Assembly (NCBI RefSeq): GCF_004331735.1
Contig: NZ_SJSO01000012.1
Location: forward strand, 97,782-161,781
From: Pedobacter psychrodurus
GTDB taxonomy: Bacteria; Bacteroidota; Bacteroidia; Sphingobacteriales; Sphingobacteriaceae
Direction: 5' to 3'
Length of the DNA stretch: 64,000 nt
Below are positions 19,214-28,909 of this stretch, one piece after another. Both the position numbers and the translations under genes were made by a program. Position 1 is the stretch's first letter. The number at the start of each line of letters is the position of its first letter. Below the pieces are notes generated by a model. The model worked only from the letters and a program-made list of their open reading frames with translations, was not told where the DNA came from and did not search any database.

Positions 19214-19923
19214 AAAAATTAGGTAAGGATGAATGAACAGGCATATGTATCTGTTCGTTTGGTTATTTTAAAGAGGGCATATGCTACCCATTTAGTTGAG
19301 CCCCTCTTTTTGTACTTTGAAATGTAGAACCCGTTAAAGCGATTTTAAATTGCCCGGTTTCATCACCCAGAACAGATTGCCGCTGATCATACTGGCTAAA
19401 TAAGCTTATTGATGCTTTTGTGAACCGTAAGGGTATTTGTATTGCAATAAAGATTATTAGCTGCTGGTTAACAGGACCTGAAATTTCGGTATGAAAAGAT
19501 TAAGGTTGTTAACAGCGTATTAATGCGTTATAAATGGCTTCACGAAATTGGGTTGAAGAATTAATAAAAATAGGGGTTTGGTGAAGTTTGAGATTCTGAT
19601 GATCTTCAATGCAAGCAGCGTTTCTAAATGCAAAGGTGATTGGACGTTTTGTAGCATAATTTAGTTTTTCATGGTCGGTTAAACGGTTGGTTTATTTCGG
19701 AAAACTGGTTATATCAATTTTTAATTGCCTGTAACCATCAATTACCCAGCTAGTAAATCTCGGATAATTAGGATCTGTCATGTATTTTATACTTGGTTGA
19801 AACAAATAAACTACAAAAAAGGGCTTGTAGTGAGGGGTAATCTCATCAAAATTAGGGGTCAAATTCTTTTTATTTTCGCTGTTACTGCCTTATTTTGAGT
19901 TTTTTATAGAAATTACATTTTTT

Positions 19924-19953
19924 ATAAGCGTTCTTTTTACGCTTATTTTTTTT
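19924..19953 (+). terminator. Terminator-like hairpin with T8 tail, no obvious client gene
   Basis: Arms ATAAGCGT (19924-19931) and ACGCTTAT (19939-19946) around TCTTTTT, then a T8 run on the plus strand. The nearest plus-strand gene ends at 17928, 2 kb away, so it may end an unrecognised transcript or block antisense transcription. Confidence 0.35.
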
Positions 19954-20137
19954 CCTTAAAGAAAAAAAACAAAAAACACAGGTGTGGTTTATGTTTATTT
20001 TTGAACTGTACAGTAAACAGCTATGTTGAAACCGAATGAAATTGGGGCGGGTAAAAGAATAGATGGCAACAGTATTTATCAGTTGCTTCGCGGTGATTTT
20101 TGAGGAATCAGGCTACCAGCATAGCCGTTATAAAAAA

Positions 20138-20168
20138 CAAAAAAGGATACCCTTAAAAGAGTATCCTT
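20138..20168 (-). terminator. Rho-independent terminator after SusD gene
   Basis: On the minus strand AAGGATACTC pairs with GGGTATCCTT (one G-U) around TTTTAA and runs into T6. Coordinates of the arms are 20143-20152 and 20159-20168. It starts 30 bases after the SusD stop and closes the SusC-SusD transcript. Confidence 0.75.
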
Positions 20169-20197
20169 GCAGTATTCAATAACCTAATATTTGTGTA

Positions 20198-21595
20198 TTA
20201 ATTGGTATCCCACCATAAACGATCAGTGATTTTTGCCTTTTGTTGTGGCTGTGGATTAGCAGTGATTTCCGAATTTGGATATAAAACCCTTCTTGGGATA
20301 TCGGATAGTGCATTTTTAACTTTTGTTAGGGATGGATAACCGGTACGGCGCCAATCGGTAAAGTTCTCTGGATTCAGAAAATTTGAGATGAACTTTTCTT
20401 CAATGATCAGACGGAGTGCATTTGAAGAATTTAACGTGCCCCTCGAAGAAAGATAACTATTGACATCGGTAGTAACTACACCTAGTTTTTCCATGTGCTG
20501 CTTAATACCGTCCTGATAAAATGGCTGGGCAGCAGATGCTCCTGAAACAATAAAAGTTGCTTCAGCCTTTAAAAAAAGTGCTTCGGTATAATTTACCAGA
20601 TAATTCTTTGCGCTGGCGCCTGCATAAAAATCAGATGGAATGGAATACGATTCCAGACTTCCGATTTCATCAAGTCCGATCTGTCTTCCTGTATATAAGC
20701 CGGTTTGCACGGCTGGTTTAACCATTTTGCTCAGCCTTGGATCATTTCTAACGGTAAAGTTATCGACAAAAGTATTAGCCAGTACGAAGGTCGTTCCGGG
20801 CAGAAAATTCTGCTGCCAAGGGTTTTCGGCGCCCGCGGCACCACTAAAGGCTATCTTACAGTCATCACTATTGTTCTGCATGCCGTTATTCAACGCTGTT
20901 AGTGCAAGCTGGGCCTGGGCAGCAGCTGAACTGCCAGGTGACTTGGTCAGGTGCATATAGTAGCGTGCTTTTAAGGTGTAGGCGAGTTTTTTCCATTTAG
21001 CCATGTCGCCCGAATAAATAAGGTCATCACTGCCGGGAGCTGAGCCAGCATTCCGGCCAATATCTGCAATCCCCTCGTCTAGCAAGCGCTGTAGCTGGGT
21101 ATATATCTGTTGCTGGGTATCGTAAGTAGGATTGGCTACATCAATTCCCTTGAAAGCCTGACTGTAGGGGATATCTCCCCATGCATCGGTTGCGTAGCCC
21201 AAAGCATACGCAGTGAGTATTTTAGAAATCGCGGTATAATTAAAATTGCCGTTTGCAGCTGCTTTTACATTTAGGAGGCTTAGGTTGTTCAGCGTGCGCA
21301 CGTATACGTTGTTCCAGTCACCGTCCATATCAATGTTATACATCTGGTAAGTGCCGAAATTTGGTGCTACCTGGTTCAGCGCCATTACCTGCAGGTACTG
21401 CTGAAGCACTACACTTAAATTCCCGTCGCCAGATGCGTTGATATTTTGGGAGATCAGCAGCTGTATAGGGGGCAACATGAGCGATTCCTTAACATCTATC
21501 GGTCTGTTGGGGTCATAGTTAACATCTATGTATTTTTTGCACCCGGCAAAAGCCATCATAAATGCAAAACTTAGAATGAAATTTATCTTTTTCAT
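20198..21595 (-). CDS. SusD/RagB-like outer-membrane lipoprotein (SusD-like_2 type)
   Basis: A 465-residue lipoprotein (signal MKKINFILSFAFMMAFAGC, Cys19). It has the SusD-like_2 pattern: KKYIDVNYDPNRP after the lipid Cys, a TPR-like helical core (TAISKILTAYALGYATDAWGD, KWKKLAYTLKARYYMHLTK), and late motifs YTEALFLKAEA and LIIEEKFISNFLNPENFTDWRRTGYP. SusD proteins cap the SusC channel and bind glycans at the cell surface. The gene is shorter than the second SusD in this window (641 residues) and belongs to a different SusD subfamily, so the two systems probably take different substrates. It starts 24 bases after the SusC stop and is followed by a terminator. Confidence 0.9.
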   Translation of the reverse strand: MKKINFILSFAFMMAFAGCKKYIDVNYDPNRPIDVKESLMLPPIQLLISQNINASGDGNLSVVLQQYLQVMALNQVAPNFGTYQMYNIDMDGDWNNVYVRTLNNLSLLNVKAAANGNFNYTAISKILTAYALGYATDAWGDIPYSQAFKGIDVANPTYDTQQQIYTQLQRLLDEGIADIGRNAGSAPGSDDLIYSGDMAKWKKLAYTLKARYYMHLTKSPGSSAAAQAQLALTALNNGMQNNSDDCKIAFSGAAGAENPWQQNFLPGTTFVLANTFVDNFTVRNDPRLSKMVKPAVQTGLYTGRQIGLDEIGSLESYSIPSDFYAGASAKNYLVNYTEALFLKAEATFIVSGASAAQPFYQDGIKQHMEKLGVVTTDVNSYLSSRGTLNSSNALRLIIEEKFISNFLNPENFTDWRRTGYPSLTKVKNALSDIPRRVLYPNSEITANPQPQQKAKITDRLWWDTN

Positions 21596-21619
21596 ATTGA
21601 TTCTTTTTTATGTATTGGC

Positions 21620-24600
21620 CTATAATGTTAATTTTAAACTGAAATCTACCGAGCGGGATGTTGGGGTCGAGAAAGAATAAATTCCCTGAGATCCGTTTGA
21701 AGAACCAAAAGAACTTACTTCCGGATCTCCACCGGTAAAGTGTGGTGCATATATCCATAAATTTCTGCCCGTAACCTGGAAACCAATGGTTTTAAAAGGT
21801 GTTTTTTGCAGCCATGTTGGTTTTAGGTTATAGCCTATGCTAACGTTTCTCAACTTTACATAAGTACCATCCTGGATAACCGATTCCAATACACCATTGG
21901 CCCGCTGGTAATAGGCCTGTCCTGAAACAGACACCGTATTGGGTAAACCTGTAGTCGCATTTACACCCTCAACAACACGTGGGCCACGGTCTTCGGTAAC
22001 CTTTGGCGTGCCGTAGAAATAGCCATAGCCATCAACATTGTTCTGGATATCGCCTCCCTTTTTCATGTCAAAAGAGAAACTCATGGTGAACTGCTTATAT
22101 CTTAGGTTATTAACAATTCCTGCCATCCAATCAGGGTTAATATCACCAATTATGCCCTGTTCGTCTGCAGCAAATGGCAGCCCATCATTACCGATCAGCA
22201 GTTTTCCTTCACTGTTCCTGGCGTATCGGGTACCATAAATTACCCCATAAGGCTGATCTACAAAAATAAAGGTAAAGCCATTGCCAACCTGCTTCAGGTC
22301 CTTGTAGATCGAAAGTACTTTATTTCTGATCCTGCTATAATTCAGGGTCAGATCCCAGCTAAAATCCTCAGTTTTTATAGGTTTCGCATTTAAAAGCAGC
22401 TCTATACCCCTGTTACGCATCGATGCGGTATTTACACTGGTCGCGTTAAACCCGGTTGATGGTGCCAGCGCTACATTAGGAATAATCCCGTTTTTTGTCT
22501 TTTTATCGAAATAGGTAACCTCCAGGCTTAAACGGTTTTTAAAGAAACCTGTTTCTAAACCTACCTCAAATTCGTTGATCCGCTCATTTTTTAGGTTTGG
22601 ATCGCTTAAGGTTTGACTGATCAAAAAGCCCGACTGCCCCTGATAGGGAAAGGCAATGTTTCTTACCGTCTGTGATTCGTACGGCGTAAGCAGGTTATAT
22701 GGCCCGATGCTGGCATTCCCCACGGTACTATAAGATAATCTTAATTTTCCAAAGCTCATGATATCAGAAAGTTCCCTCGAAAAGAAATTAGAAAAGATAA
22801 AACTCGTAGCAGCAGAACCATAAGGATAAAAACTGTTGTTTTTGGCCAGTACCGAAGTGCCGTCGTACCTTCCGGTAAGGGAGAGGATTAAGAACTTTTT
22901 ATAATCGATATTAGACTGTAAATAGAATCCTATTTTTCTGCTCAGATAACTTGTTTCGGTAAATTGTACGGTTGATGTAGATCCGATGTTATCAAATCCC
23001 GGAACGGTTATGCCCAGGCCGTTGGCATTGGCAGTTTCACTATAGGTTGATAGTATGTTGTTGCCCAATAGTGCATCGAAGGTAAAATCGCCAAAACTTT
23101 TGTTTGCACCGATGATCAGGTCATTATTATATTGCCTGAAATTGCTGTTTCTGTTTACAATCCGGCCATTAGGGTTTGAAACCGAGAGTAACGATTCGCG
23201 GTATTTGCCCTGTTCAACATAAACATCAGCACCAAAACGTTCTGTTATGGTTAGCCAGCTCAATACTTTGTAATCAGCATTAAAAGTCGGTAAAAACCTG
23301 TTTACTACAGAAGTATTGCTGATATTATCTAATACCCAATATGGGTTGTTCCTTGAAAAACGGAACAGCCTTTGCGTTCCATCCGGATTTACGGCTGGCT
23401 CCAGATTATAGGAGACTGGTGCAGTAAAAATAGTCCATACAGGGCTTTCAAGAGCATATCCTTCAGGTAGCCTGGTGTTTTTTGTATTGGCATAGTTGAG
23501 TGAAAAAGTAATATTGAGATCCTTTAAAACCTGGGTGCTGAATTTTCCAAAAACGGTATTCCGGTCAAACGATGTAGTGGGTACTGTGCCTTCCTGGGAA
23601 AGGTTGGTATAGGAAAGAAAATAGGAGTTGTATGCTCCGCCACCATTTAATCCAATGGTATTGGTATATGTTTTACCTGTTTTGAAAAATAAGTCAGACT
23701 GATTATATACCTGTGCCGGCTGTCCGTTTATTTTCAGGGTGTCCATCTTTGCTCCCCACGATGTACTTGTTTTTTGGGTAAGCCCATCAAAATACACACC
23801 ATTAGATCCCAATGAATATTTATCCTGAATTTCGGGCAAAAGTGGTTTCTCCAGAGATAACGACGATGAAAAACTCAAGGAAGGCTTTTTGTTCTGGCTT
23901 CCTGCTTTGGTTGTAATAATAATTACTCCTTTTGCACCATCAGACCCATAAAGTGCTGTTGCCGCTCCTCCTTTGAGTACATTGATGCTCTCAATGATAT
24001 TAGGGTCGAGATCGGCAATTCTATTTGTTCCGGGGCCAGAATTCAGGTTTCCGGTTTCATCATTGTTCACTGGGATACCATCAATAACCATTAAGGCTTC
24101 GTTGTTTCCGTAAAGGGAATTGGCTCCCCTGATCACAATCCTTGACGAACTGCCCGGAGTACCCGAAGAACTTGTAATCTGAACACCCGAAACCTTACCG
24201 GCCAGGGCATTTACCAAGTTCGGCTCTTTGGTTTGGGTTAATTGCTCACCTTTTACCTCTTGAGAACTATAAGTGAGGTTACGTTTTTCACGCTTTACAC
24301 CTAGTGCAGTTACCACAATTTCGTTTAGGCTTTGCTGGTCGTCCTTAAGCACAATCACCAGGTTGTTTTGTCCTGTATAGGCGAGCGCTCTGGTCTGGAA
24401 ACCAATACCGCTAAATACAAGCACTGATGGATTTGCGCCTTTGATCGAGAAATTCCCCTGCGAATCTGTAGAGGAACCGAGGGATGTACCCTTAATCTTT
24501 ACAGAAATACCCGGTAAAGCTGCCCCGCTTTCATCTGTAATTTTGCCGTTTATGGGCACCGTTTGCGCATGGATCTGCAAAAAACAGAGCATGACTATGG

Positions 24601-24628
24601 CTAGAAAAGCAATTTTGAGTTTGATCAT
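21620..24628 (-). CDS. SusC/RagA TonB-dependent outer-membrane transporter
   Basis: A 1002-residue protein. Signal peptide (about 1-22), then a carboxypeptidase-regulatory-like domain (VPINGKITDESGAALPGISV to about 100), a linker with SLNEIVVTALGVKREKRNL acting as TonB-box region, plug domain (NALAGKVSGVQITSSSGTPG, IVIRGANSLYGNNEALMVID) and a 22-strand barrel ending in an aromatic/hydrophobic terminus (SVDFSLKLTL). There is no N-terminal STN domain, so anti-sigma signalling through this receptor is not expected. It imports an oligosaccharide or peptide together with the SusD partner. It is preceded by the two-component gene pair on the same strand after 320 bases containing a TAAATTTG box. 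Confidence 0.93.
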   Translation of the reverse strand: MIKLKIAFLAIVMLCFLQIHAQTVPINGKITDESGAALPGISVKIKGTSLGSSTDSQGNFSIKGANPSVLVFSGIGFQTRALAYTGQNNLVIVLKDDQQSLNEIVVTALGVKREKRNLTYSSQEVKGEQLTQTKEPNLVNALAGKVSGVQITSSSGTPGSSSRIVIRGANSLYGNNEALMVIDGIPVNNDETGNLNSGPGTNRIADLDPNIIESINVLKGGAATALYGSDGAKGVIIITTKAGSQNKKPSLSFSSSLSLEKPLLPEIQDKYSLGSNGVYFDGLTQKTSTSWGAKMDTLKINGQPAQVYNQSDLFFKTGKTYTNTIGLNGGGAYNSYFLSYTNLSQEGTVPTTSFDRNTVFGKFSTQVLKDLNITFSLNYANTKNTRLPEGYALESPVWTIFTAPVSYNLEPAVNPDGTQRLFRFSRNNPYWVLDNISNTSVVNRFLPTFNADYKVLSWLTITERFGADVYVEQGKYRESLLSVSNPNGRIVNRNSNFRQYNNDLIIGANKSFGDFTFDALLGNNILSTYSETANANGLGITVPGFDNIGSTSTVQFTETSYLSRKIGFYLQSNIDYKKFLILSLTGRYDGTSVLAKNNSFYPYGSAATSFIFSNFFSRELSDIMSFGKLRLSYSTVGNASIGPYNLLTPYESQTVRNIAFPYQGQSGFLISQTLSDPNLKNERINEFEVGLETGFFKNRLSLEVTYFDKKTKNGIIPNVALAPSTGFNATSVNTASMRNRGIELLLNAKPIKTEDFSWDLTLNYSRIRNKVLSIYKDLKQVGNGFTFIFVDQPYGVIYGTRYARNSEGKLLIGNDGLPFAADEQGIIGDINPDWMAGIVNNLRYKQFTMSFSFDMKKGGDIQNNVDGYGYFYGTPKVTEDRGPRVVEGVNATTGLPNTVSVSGQAYYQRANGVLESVIQDGTYVKLRNVSIGYNLKPTWLQKTPFKTIGFQVTGRNLWIYAPHFTGGDPEVSSFGSSNGSQGIYSFSTPTSRSVDFSLKLTL

Positions 24629-24653
24629 GATTTTGTTCAGTTATTAGTCAGAT

Positions 24654-24661
24654 CAAATTTA
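24654..24661 (-). promoter_or_regulatory. Candidate -7 box (TAnnTTTG) of SusC-SusD operon
   Basis: On the minus strand TAAATTTG matches the Bacteroidota -7 consensus TAnnTTTG exactly, 26 bases before the SusC ATG. No good TTTG is seen 19-21 bases further upstream, so strength is uncertain. Confidence 0.45.
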
Positions 24662-24948
24662 GTTGTCTTTTAATGTATGTAGATCGATGATTTTATCATG
24701 TATTAACCGTAAATTAACAGGAATGTTACATGTAGGGAGAAATGATATGCTGTTATAGTGAGTGAGGCTAAACTGATGTGTATCATTATATATCAAAGGT
24801 TTTACCTTATATAACAAACATATAGCGTAAACTACTAGTTGATAATGATTGGAAATTTAATAGGAGATATCAAGGAAGAAAGCAGTCGCACCGATACTGA
24901 TTGTAAAGATCAAACCTCATTTATCCCGCAATTGCTAATTGATCTCCA
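24662..24948. other. Spacer between response regulator and SusC genes
   Basis: About 290 bases with no gene. It follows the response-regulator stop and presumably holds operator sites for the SusC promoter. I see no clear direct repeat of the OmpR type. Confidence 0.35.
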
Positions 24949-25653
24949 TTATTTAACCTTTAAAATGTATCCTAATCCATATACATTTTCTATACTAACC
25001 TGTTCTGAAACCTTAAAGAGCCTGCGTAGCCTTGAAATGAACACTTCAAGGCTTTTTCCATTAAAATAATCGTCATTTCCCCATAGTGCTAATAAAATAT
25101 CCTTTTTTTTAACAACCTGATTAATATTGCCTGCCAAATGGTCTAATACTTCAGATTCCCTTACAGTGAGTGAAACCTCTTTATTATCGGGCATTAGCAC
25201 AAAAAGCTGGTCTTTTTTGTACCTGATATCGCCAATATTGATAAATCCCAGGCTGGATCCTGATGGGGTCTTTGGCGTGCTGGAAAACTTATTGATGATA
25301 TTTCCTATCCTTAACACTAATTCTTCGATTTCGAATGGCTTTGATATATAGTCTATTGCACCGATCTTGAGGCCCCGAAGGCGGTCTTGTTTTTCATTAT
25401 GTGCGGTAAGGAAGAAAAAAGGCTGGTTAGTATTTATCTTTACCATCTCAGTGGCCAGATCAAAACCGTTCATGTCTGGTAACTGCACATCAATAATCAC
25501 CAGCTTGTTATCGAGTCGGTTTGAGCCATAATAATCCAATGCTTCTGTGGCAGCCTTAAACCAAAGTACGCTAAAGCCCCTTAATTTCAGGTATTCCGAA
25601 ATCACGTTGCCCAGGTCTATTTCATCTTCAATTATTACGATATCATAAAGCAT
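24949..25653 (-). CDS. OmpR-family response regulator
   Basis: A 234-residue protein with an N-terminal receiver (acidic pocket Glu9/Asp10, phospho-acceptor Asp55 in VIIDVQLPDMNG, Thr83 in FLTAH, Lys105 in YISKPFE) and a C-terminal winged helix of the Trans_reg_C type (SLTVRESEVLDHLAGN, DILLALWGNDDYFNGKSLEVFISRLRRL, NVYGLGYIL). It is encoded 11 bases after the histidine kinase gene, and the two form a classical pair. Their position immediately upstream of a SusC-SusD operon on the same strand suggests they control it. This contrasts with the hybrid two-component or ECF-sigma control usual for such loci. Confidence 0.92.
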   Translation of the reverse strand: MLYDIVIIEDEIDLGNVISEYLKLRGFSVLWFKAATEALDYYGSNRLDNKLVIIDVQLPDMNGFDLATEMVKINTNQPFFFLTAHNEKQDRLRGLKIGAIDYISKPFEIEELVLRIGNIINKFSSTPKTPSGSSLGFINIGDIRYKKDQLFVLMPDNKEVSLTVRESEVLDHLAGNINQVVKKKDILLALWGNDDYFNGKSLEVFISRLRRLFKVSEQVSIENVYGLGYILKVK

Positions 25654-25664
25654 AATTTTTTGGA

Positions 25665-27098
25665 TTAATGATTTATACTGTCCGCCCTTTGCCCGGCAGG
25701 AATGTGCACCAGAAATTCTGTTCCTTTTCCCAATGCTGTTCTTACGCTAATTTCCCAGCCATGAATATCCAGACATTGTTTAACATAATATAGCCCGAGC
25801 CCCAGGCCCGAAACCGTATTGTCTTTGCCCGCACGGAAAAACTTATCGAATATTTTTTCCTTTATGGCCTCTTCAACTCCCTTTCCATTATCTTTAATAT
25901 GTAGGATGTAACCGCCATTGTGCGCCGTAATAAAGAGTACCGTCATTTTTACATCACTATGGTTGTGTTTAAAGGAATTATCCAGGATATTCTGTAACAT
26001 GGTAGTAAACACAAAAGGATCCATCATGATTAGTATTTCAGAACCATGAGGATCAAAGGTGAGGCTATCTGGTGCCTGGACTTTTATTTTATAATCGTTA
26101 ACCAGGGTAAGCACTTCATAATTAAGGTCTGTTTCCTCTAAATTAATATTGTTGTTGATTTCCGAAATCTCCAGCATTTGATTGATGTGGGAGTGGAGTC
26201 TTCTGGCCTGCCTTTCTACAATATGCACAAGCGCATTTACGCGATTTCTGTCGTTGAGCACTTCATCTTCATGCAAACTTTTGCTTGCCACCAATATCGT
26301 AGTAATCGGTGTGTTAAATTCATGCTTAATGCTGTTCAGGAAATCAGATTTAATGTCGGTTTCCTTTTTCTGCCGCATCCAGCTGATATAAGTATAATAA
26401 TTAATGCCAACAATAATGATAATACAAAGTGCAACGAGCGAAAATGTCGGGAGCATTTGATAAGCCACTTTTAAAGTACGGCCAGGAGGATCGACAAAAA
26501 GATTAAAGGTAATTCTAAAATCGTAAACCAGCTTACCACTAACCGAAAGGTTGGTTACCCTGTTTTGAATAGTTGGATTGGTCAGTGTACCATCAATGAT
26601 CACACCATAAGGCGTTTTTTGGTCTGCCTTAAACTGGGTATCGGTCTTACTGTCGAATATGGTGATATTCCCGATTTTGGTGTCAAAATTTACTTCTATT
26701 TGCTGGAAGGTGAGCAGGTATTGAAGGTTAGCGTCCAGCCCGTTTCTTTTTACAATGGAGCGAAAAACACTGTCCATCGAACTTTCCTTTTGCAGCTCCG
26801 TTAGCAGCGTATCGCTCACGCGTTGCGAAAGTTTGTTAAATGCTGTCCTGTTAGTCAGGTAAGTTTGTTTAAGCGCCGGCATATTTCTGGAGAGGACTGA
26901 ATCGATGATTTTTCCACCCCCGCTAAAAACCTTATCATCCGATATACTGCGTCCATATTCATCGTTTATCAGCGTTTTTTCCTTTAAACTATAATCTCTG
27001 TCTCTCAGTACATACGAATTATAAGTTAATCTGAGCTGTACCAGGAGCAAGATCAGAAAACTGACCAACACCACGGACTTATATATGCGATCTTTCAT
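25665..27098 (-). CDS. Membrane sensor histidine kinase
   Basis: A 477-residue kinase. Membrane segments at about 7-26 and 217-236 flank a periplasmic sensor region of about 190 residues with no family I can name (mixed, many Asp/Asn/Thr). The HisKA box is IKHEFNTPITTILV with His259. The ATPase domain shows N (LQNILDNSFKHNH), DNGKGVEEAIKEKIFDKFFR and GLGLGLYYVKQCLDIHGWEI. It is divergent from the GH29 gene (237 bases between start codons) and is followed by its response regulator after 11 bases. The signal is probably a glycan fragment in the periplasm (inference from context). Confidence 0.92.
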   Translation of the reverse strand: MKDRIYKSVVLVSFLILLLVQLRLTYNSYVLRDRDYSLKEKTLINDEYGRSISDDKVFSGGGKIIDSVLSRNMPALKQTYLTNRTAFNKLSQRVSDTLLTELQKESSMDSVFRSIVKRNGLDANLQYLLTFQQIEVNFDTKIGNITIFDSKTDTQFKADQKTPYGVIIDGTLTNPTIQNRVTNLSVSGKLVYDFRITFNLFVDPPGRTLKVAYQMLPTFSLVALCIIIIVGINYYTYISWMRQKKETDIKSDFLNSIKHEFNTPITTILVASKSLHEDEVLNDRNRVNALVHIVERQARRLHSHINQMLEISEINNNINLEETDLNYEVLTLVNDYKIKVQAPDSLTFDPHGSEILIMMDPFVFTTMLQNILDNSFKHNHSDVKMTVLFITAHNGGYILHIKDNGKGVEEAIKEKIFDKFFRAGKDNTVSGLGLGLYYVKQCLDIHGWEISVRTALGKGTEFLVHIPAGQRADSINH

Positions 27099-27203
27099 TT
27101 TATCCCTTAAAAATAGGCCTATTATTTCATAAATACCCTAACGTTAAGCTTTTGTTAGGTTTCTGTTACGGTTTCGTTCGACAAATTTCGTCTATCTCAG
27201 ATG

Positions 27204-27211
27204 TAGTTTTG
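27204..27211 (+). promoter_or_regulatory. Candidate -7 box upstream of GH29 gene
   Basis: TAGTTTTG matches TAnnTTTG exactly, 123 bases before the chosen ATG. No strong TTTG lies at the expected distance upstream. The position in the divergent gap shared with the histidine kinase gene supports it. Confidence 0.35.
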
Positions 27212-27334
27212 AATATTGAAAAATAAATGGTGCCGTTTAACCGGATTTTTCTTGATTGAAAGAGATTGACAAAAATCTGTACCGCAATCATTATTCAACA
27301 ACTAACACAGATACATAAACCAAAAAGAAGAAAA

Positions 27335-28744
27335 ATGACCTTTAAAAGGATTTTATCATTATTACTTATTGTCTCGGGAACAATATCTATTTACCCGGTA
27401 ATGGCCCAGCAAAAATCAGCCAATAAACCTTTGCCTGAACTTCAACAGGATTTTGTTGATCTTGGCCTGGGTATGTTCATTCATTATGGCATGCCTACCT
27501 TTATGGATCAGGACTGGTCTGATCCTGATGCAGATCTTTCGTTGTTTCAATCGCCGAAGCTCGATGCAGATCAATGGGCAAAAGCAGCAAAGTCTGCTAA
27601 CATGACTTATGGCTGTTTAACAACCAAACACCACAGTGGATTTCCAATCTGGAATACCAAAACCACCGCATATAATGTAATGAATACGCCACTAAAACGC
27701 GATGTGGTGAAAGAATACGCTGATGCATTTCGTAAGAATGGTTTAAAGGTAATGTTATATTATTCTATATTGGATACCCACCATGGCATTCGTCCAAACC
27801 AGATTACTCCGGAGCGTGTAAAGATGATTAAAGATCAGATTACCGAACTGTTGACCAATTATGGTGAGATCACCGCCTTAATTATCGATGGATGGGATGC
27901 ACCATGGTCGAGGATTTCTTATGATCAGGTACCTTTTGAAGATATTTATTATTTAATTAAATCATTACAGCCAAATTGTTTGGTAATGGATCTGAATGCG
28001 GCTAAATACCCTACACAGGCGCTGTTCTACACTGATATCAAATCTTACGAGCAAGGTGCCGGCCAGTTTATTTCGAAGGAAAATAATAAGCTTCCCGCAC
28101 TCGCATGTCTTCCATTGCAGGCCAACTGGTTCTGGAAAACATCTTTTCCAACTACTCCTGTAAAAAATGTAACTGAGCTGGTTAACAAGTTTATCATTCC
28201 TTATAATGGCGCATATTGCAATTTTATATTGAATGTAGCCCCGGGCAAAAATGGCCTGATTGATGATAACGCGTTAGCGGCACTTAAAGAAATGGGGCAG
28301 ATTTATAAGAAGCCTGCAGCTCTTCCACGCATACCAGCGCATCCGGCTCCGATCATTTCTAGCAATATTGCGAAGCACATTAAGAGCAACAGTAGCTGGG
28401 GCGATGATATGAACATTATGGATTTTGCCAATGATGATGATTTTGGTTCGAGCTGGTCTTCAAATCACACCGTAAAATCGCCATGGTATGAGCTGAACTT
28501 CGAAAAGGCTGTTCCGTGCAACATGGTTGTGCTAACTGCAGGTAATAACCGAAAAGCCACTTATAGCTTCCAATATTATGCAAATGGCAAATGGAACGCT
28601 TTAGCGGCAAAAAATGAGGGCGAAAAAAAGGTGAGCATTTTTAGGTTCGAGCGCATCTGGTGCGAGAAGATTAAGGTAAGCATTAGCGATTTTGATAGCG
28701 CGCCTGCAATTGCAGAGCTGGGCGTGTTCAACGAAAGAAGGTAA
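27335..28744 (+). CDS. GH29-like alpha-L-fucosidase with C-terminal discoidin-like domain
   Basis: Using the ATG at 27335, which gives a clean signal peptide (MTFKRILSLLLIVSG... cleaved near MAQQ), the protein has 469 residues; an in-frame TTG at 27266 would only add an unlikely tail. GH29 features: LGLGMFIHYGMPT near 43-55, TTKHHSGFPIWNTKT (usually KHHDGF, here Ser), a central barrel with KVMLYYSILDTHH, and ITALIIDGWDAPW, where Asp185 is at the nucleophile position. The end (SSWGDDMNIMDFANDDDFGSSW, trimmed here, to WYELNFEKAVPCNMVVL) looks like an F5/8 C/discoidin domain. Family members remove alpha-L-fucose or alpha-L-galactose. A terminator follows, so it is separate from the downstream SusC operon. 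Confidence 0.82.
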   Translation: MTFKRILSLLLIVSGTISIYPVMAQQKSANKPLPELQQDFVDLGLGMFIHYGMPTFMDQDWSDPDADLSLFQSPKLDADQWAKAAKSANMTYGCLTTKHHSGFPIWNTKTTAYNVMNTPLKRDVVKEYADAFRKNGLKVMLYYSILDTHHGIRPNQITPERVKMIKDQITELLTNYGEITALIIDGWDAPWSRISYDQVPFEDIYYLIKSLQPNCLVMDLNAAKYPTQALFYTDIKSYEQGAGQFISKENNKLPALACLPLQANWFWKTSFPTTPVKNVTELVNKFIIPYNGAYCNFILNVAPGKNGLIDDNALAALKEMGQIYKKPAALPRIPAHPAPIISSNIAKHIKSNSSWGDDMNIMDFANDDDFGSSWSSNHTVKSPWYELNFEKAVPCNMVVLTAGNNRKATYSFQYYANGKWNALAAKNEGEKKVSIFRFERIWCEKIKVSISDFDSAPAIAELGVFNERR

Positions 28745-28757
28745 TAAAATAAAACAT

Positions 28758-28790
28758 TTAGCCGGATCATATGCTGACCCGGCTAATTTG
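28758..28790 (+). terminator. Terminator after GH29 gene
   Basis: Perfect arms TTAGCCGG (28758-28765) and CCGGCTAA (28779-28786) followed by TTTGTTT, 13 bases after the stop. Confidence 0.6.
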
Positions 28791-28909
28791 TTTAAGCGCT
28801 TTTCCCTTGTCTCGGTTTTATTTGAGCTAAGGGAATACTGTACTGATCAATCTAACTAATCTGATCAATATTTTTTTGAAATAAATCAACACTTAACCAA
28901 CCAAACTTT

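Larger units (their letters stand above)
19214..20197. other. Long spacer between SusD gene and ricin lipoprotein gene
   Basis: 984 bases with no convincing gene on either strand. Visible structures: arms AAAGAGGGC (19270-19278) and GCCCCTCTTT (19300-19309), an imperfect hairpin 57-96 bases upstream of the ricin gene start that may lie in its leader; a hairpin with a T-run at 19924-19953; and the SusD terminator at 20138-20168. The stretch is A/T-rich and has many stops. It may be a decayed gene region, but I recognise no protein remnant. Confidence 0.5.
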
